A stretch of DNA of 64,000 nt from an uncultured Caulobacter sp. Its GTDB lineage: Bacteria > Pseudomonadota > Alphaproteobacteria > Caulobacterales > Caulobacteraceae. Each line of letters opens with the position of its first letter. Position 1 is the stretch's first letter. The notes beneath the pieces were generated by a model. That model searched no databases. It saw nothing but the letters and a program-made list of their open reading frames with translations, and was not told where the DNA came from. Position numbers and translations under genes: made by a program. The stretch is from contig NZ_CAMQSF010000017.1 of NCBI RefSeq assembly GCF_947036865.1, forward strand, positions 1-64,000, read 5' to 3'. Below are positions 61,305 through 64,000 of this stretch, piece by piece.

Positions 61305-63503
61305 CTAGGACGCGGCGCGGTCCAAGTCTTCAGCCTGGGGCGTGGACAAGCCTTTGGCTTCGGGCGTCAGCACCGTTACGGCTTGAGCCGGGCTCGCGAG
61401 AGGCTCCACCCCCAGCATCCGGGCGATCTCGGCCGCCGGGGCCGGGCGGCTGATGAAGTAGCCTTGGATCTCGGCGCAGCCCTGGCCGCGCAGGGCGTCC
61501 AGCTGGGCCTGGGTTTCGACGCCCTCGGCCGTGGTCACGACGCCCATCGACGCGCCCAGGTCCAGCACCGCCTTGATGATAGCCAGGGCGTCGCTGTCGT
61601 GCAGGATGTCGCGGACGAAGGTCTGGTCGATCTTGATCTTGTCGAACGGGAAGCTGCGCAGATAGCTCAGCGAGCTGTAGCCCGTGCCGAAGTCGTCCAT
61701 CGAGATGCGCACGCCCAGGGCCTTCAGGTCGTGCAGCATGGTCATGTTGGCCTGGCTGTCCTGCAGCAGGACCGACTCGGTGATCTCCAGCTCCAGGCGC
61801 TGGGCCGGCAGGCCCGAGGCGGCCAGGGCCGAGACGACGGTGCGCACCAGGCCCCGGTCGCGGAACTGGGCCGGCGACAGGTTGACGGCCAGTCGCACGT
61901 GGTCCGGCCACAGGGCGGCCTCGGCGCAGGCGTTGCGCAGCACCCACTCGCCCAGCGGGACGATCAGGCCGATCTCCTCGGCCAGCGGAATGAAGTCGGC
62001 CGGCGAGACCATGCCCCGCTCCGGATGGCGCCAGCGCAGCAGGGCCTCGCAGCCGGTCACCCGCTCGTCGCCCAGATTGTAGAGCGGCTGATAGAACAGC
62101 TCGAACTCGCCGGCCTGCAGCGCGCGGCGCAGATCCAGCTCCAGCGCGCGACGCGCCTGCAGCTGCTCGTCCATGGCGCGTTCGAAGAAGTGGAAGGCGC
62201 CGCGCCCGTCGGCCTTGGCGCGGTACAGGGCCATGTCGGCCTTCTTCAGCAGCTCGTCGGCGTCCTCGCCGTCCGAGGGCGCGACCGAGACGCCGACGCT
62301 GGCGCCGATCACCACCTGATGGCCCTGAAGATCGAACGGCGCGGACATGGCTTCGACGATGCGGCTGGCCAGGCGGGTGGCGCCCGTCATGTCCTTCAGA
62401 CCGGTCTGGACCACGGCGAACTCGTCGCCTCCCAGTCGGGCCACGGTGTCGCCCTCGCGCACGCAGCCGCGCAGGCGCTCGGCCGCGACGCGCAGCAGGG
62501 CGTCGCCCAGCGGGTGGCCCAGCGTGTCGTTGACGGTCTTGAAGCGGTCCAGGTCGATGAAGTGCACCGCCAGCTGCTGGCCATCGCGCGCTCGGCGGGC
62601 CAGGGCCTCGGACAGATGCTTCTGGAACAGCACCCGGTTGGGCAGCTCGGTCAGGGGATCGTAATGGGCCAGACGCGCGATCTGGGCCTCGGCCCGCTTG
62701 CGCTCGGCGATGTCCTCGGAGACGCCCAGCAGGTATTCGGGCTCGCCCTCGGCGTTGAGGATCGCGATCTTCTTGGTGCGGAGGATCGCCATGCTGCCGT
62801 CCTGGCGCGGCACGTGGTCTTCCTCGACGACCCTCACCTCGCCCGACTGCAGCACCTCGCGGTCGCGCTCGACATAGAGGGCGGCCAGCTCGGCGTCGTG
62901 GATGTCGGCGTCGGTCTTGCCGATCACCTGGTCGCGGCTGAAGCCCAGGGTCTTCTCGCCCGCGCGGTTCAGCAGGACATAGCTGTGGTCGTCGGCGCGC
63001 TTGACGAACACCATGGCGGGCATGGCCTCGACGATGGCGGTCATGAAGGTCTGGGCGCGCTCGACCTCGGCCTTGGCGGTGGCCAGGGCCTCGACGCCGC
63101 GGCGGTTGGTTTCGTTGGCGGCCTGCAGCAGGCCCAGCACCGTGCCGACGCCGATATAGCGGCCGCCCTCGGTGACGATGAAGCCGCGCAGCAGGTCCGA
63201 GGCGCGATAGGAAAGGCTGTCGGTGGTGAACGCCGCCAGCTCCATGTCGGCGTCGACGACCAGCGGCTCGCGGTCCATCAGCGTCGAGATCGGACGGTTG
63301 GCGTAGAGGGCGCGGCCGTACTCGGCGGCCATGCGCAGGAAGAAGGCGTTGCGTTCGACCAGGCCGATCGGGCGGTGATCGTCGTCGACCACGGGTACGA
63401 TCAGGGTGTCCGGCTCCTCGCGGAATCGGTCGTACAGCGCCTTGCCGAGATCCTCCTGCCGCGCGGGCGTCAGGGGGGAAACGGTGTCCCGCAGGGTGAA
63501 CAT
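61305..63503 (-). CDS. CBS-PAS-GGDEF-EAL cyclic-di-GMP enzyme
   Basis: 732 residues, soluble. Two CBS-like repeats (about 20-130, DTLIVPVVDDDHRPIGLVERNA; PLVVDADMELAAFTTD), then PAS (about 155-265, AMPAMVFVKRADDHSYVLLN), GGDEF (about 275-430, active site RLGGDEFAVV) and EAL (about 445-700, CEALLRW, ISMDDFGTGYSSL, TTAEGVET). Both catalytic signatures are intact. CBS pairs bind nucleotides, so the balance of synthesis and breakdown may follow energy state. The usual start is GTG/ATG 63503. A 185-base gap lies before the cut gene at the edge and contains no gene. Confidence 0.95.
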   Translation of the reverse strand: MFTLRDTVSPLTPARQEDLGKALYDRFREEPDTLIVPVVDDDHRPIGLVERNAFFLRMAAEYGRALYANRPISTLMDREPLVVDADMELAAFTTDSLSYRASDLLRGFIVTEGGRYIGVGTVLGLLQAANETNRRGVEALATAKAEVERAQTFMTAIVEAMPAMVFVKRADDHSYVLLNRAGEKTLGFSRDQVIGKTDADIHDAELAALYVERDREVLQSGEVRVVEEDHVPRQDGSMAILRTKKIAILNAEGEPEYLLGVSEDIAERKRAEAQIARLAHYDPLTELPNRVLFQKHLSEALARRARDGQQLAVHFIDLDRFKTVNDTLGHPLGDALLRVAAERLRGCVREGDTVARLGGDEFAVVQTGLKDMTGATRLASRIVEAMSAPFDLQGHQVVIGASVGVSVAPSDGEDADELLKKADMALYRAKADGRGAFHFFERAMDEQLQARRALELDLRRALQAGEFELFYQPLYNLGDERVTGCEALLRWRHPERGMVSPADFIPLAEEIGLIVPLGEWVLRNACAEAALWPDHVRLAVNLSPAQFRDRGLVRTVVSALAASGLPAQRLELEITESVLLQDSQANMTMLHDLKALGVRISMDDFGTGYSSLSYLRSFPFDKIKIDQTFVRDILHDSDALAIIKAVLDLGASMGVVTTAEGVETQAQLDALRGQGCAEIQGYFISRPAPAAEIARMLGVEPLASPAQAVTVLTPEAKGLSTPQAEDLDRAAS

Positions 63504-63688
63504 GGTTACGCCTCCACTCGCGGCGAATGAAGGACCATTTCCCGGCTAACGAGGTGCTAATACCGGCATTGAGGTAACGGCATTTCGCGAAAACTTCACG
63601 GCGCCGTCACAATGTTTGCGCCGGTGTTTACATTCCAGGCGCCTGGCCGGCGTTTGACCTGAAAGGACGCGTGGCGCGCCCGGGTTCT

Positions 63689-64000
63689 CTATTCGCGCTC
63701 GCGGCGGGCGTCGCCCACGGCCAGGTGGCCGACCCAGCTGACCACGCCGGTGACGATCGCCGCCTCGACCCCCGCCAGCAGGCCGTGAACCGCCAGCCCG
63801 TCCAGCAGCCACGCGACCAGCCCGATCATCGCGGCGTTCACCACCAGCAGGAACAGGCCCAGGGTCACGATCGTCAGCGGGAAGGTCAGCAGAGTCACCA
63901 CCGGCCGCACGACGGCGTTGACGATCCCCAACAGGAAGCCGGCGATCAGCAAGGTCTTCCAGCCGTCGGCGGTGACGCCCGGCACGATGCGCGCCGCCAG
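63689..64000 (-). CDS. YvlD-like (Phage_holin_4_2) small membrane protein, cut at right edge
   Basis: The track start GTG 63985 is not the true start: upstream in frame the window reads LAARI before VPGVTADGWK, matching the family start ...LWLAARLVPGV. So the 5-prime end is beyond 64000. Three to four membrane segments (LLIAGFLLGIVNAVVRPVVTLLTFPLTIV, LFLLVVNAAMIGLVAWLL) and a hydrophilic end (LAVGDARRERE). Role unknown; not a true phage gene. Confidence 0.85.
   Translation of the reverse strand: MAARIVPGVTADGWKTLLIAGFLLGIVNAVVRPVVTLLTFPLTIVTLGLFLLVVNAAMIGLVAWLLDGLAVHGLLAGVEAAIVTGVVSWVGHLAVGDARRERE

Noticed and set aside
63689-64000. Phage holin, hence prophage edge
   Set aside because: YvlD-type proteins share a holin-named Pfam but are chromosomal; no other phage gene is near.

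Overview
The window is GC-rich (roughly 70 percent by eye), gene-dense chromosomal DNA of an alphaproteobacterium, most likely a Caulobacter or close relative. The reasons are a perfect CtrA-type box (TTAA-N7-TTAA), many one- and two-component signalling genes (two HWE kinases, two GGDEF-EAL proteins, two chemoreceptors, one globin-coupled), ParDE, many long intergenic palindromic repeats, and a housekeeping gene order typical of alphaproteobacteria. I see no rRNA, tRNA, CRISPR array, phage or insertion sequence.

Layout. 0-4 kb: a cut TonB-like gene, an HWE kinase with a single-domain receiver, a DUF4167 protein and prmC. 4-13 kb: accessory block with parDE, a YihY protein, a GNAT enzyme, a MazF-like toxin pair, a MocR regulator divergent from a LysE exporter, a Tat-type hydrolase, a DUF1993 protein and a CHASE4-GGDEF-EAL protein. 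13-21 kb: prfA and an rRNA pseudouridine synthase on plus, then ispG, a RodZ-like gene and ptsP on minus. 21-27 kb: TetR/darcynin pair, a DMT exporter, lysC, a secreted propeller-like protein and ubiG. 27-31 kb: two neighbouring secreted glycine-zipper proteins, a globin-coupled chemoreceptor and a LOV-like PAS protein behind a CtrA box. 31-35 kb: comF-grxC-nitrilase-DUF1178 on minus, a methyltransferase on plus, and mutT with a Flp pilin-like gene on minus. 35-46 kb: RhlE helicase, multi-PAS HWE kinase, an ABC exporter, a dCache chemoreceptor, a VOC protein and an alcohol dehydrogenase. 46-53 kb: argJ, a parvulin lipoprotein and secA. 53-64 kb: MFS/ArsR pair, Abi-like HEPN protein, DUF2855/EamA pair, epoxide hydrolase, threonine aldolase, DUF4160-DUF2442 pair, CBS-PAS-GGDEF-EAL protein and a cut YvlD-like membrane protein.

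The housekeeping genes secA, PPIase, argJ, mutT, comF, grxC, nitrilase, DUF1178, ubiG, lysC, ptsP, prfA, prmC and DUF4167 form a spine usually found compactly in alphaproteobacteria. Here accessory blocks of 4-12 kb interrupt it, and prfA is inverted relative to its usual partners. The most testable new points are: one palindromic operator shared by two divergent exporter loci 48 kb apart (a predicted MocR regulon); a receiver gene and a pilin gene with no ordinary start codon, each overlapping the preceding gene; a pair of cysteine-bracketed glycine-zipper proteins, one with three 40-residue repeats; and a CtrA-controlled LOV-like protein lacking the photoactive cysteine. At least nine palindromic elements in four families sit between genes, and one supplies the C-terminus of an MFS transporter.
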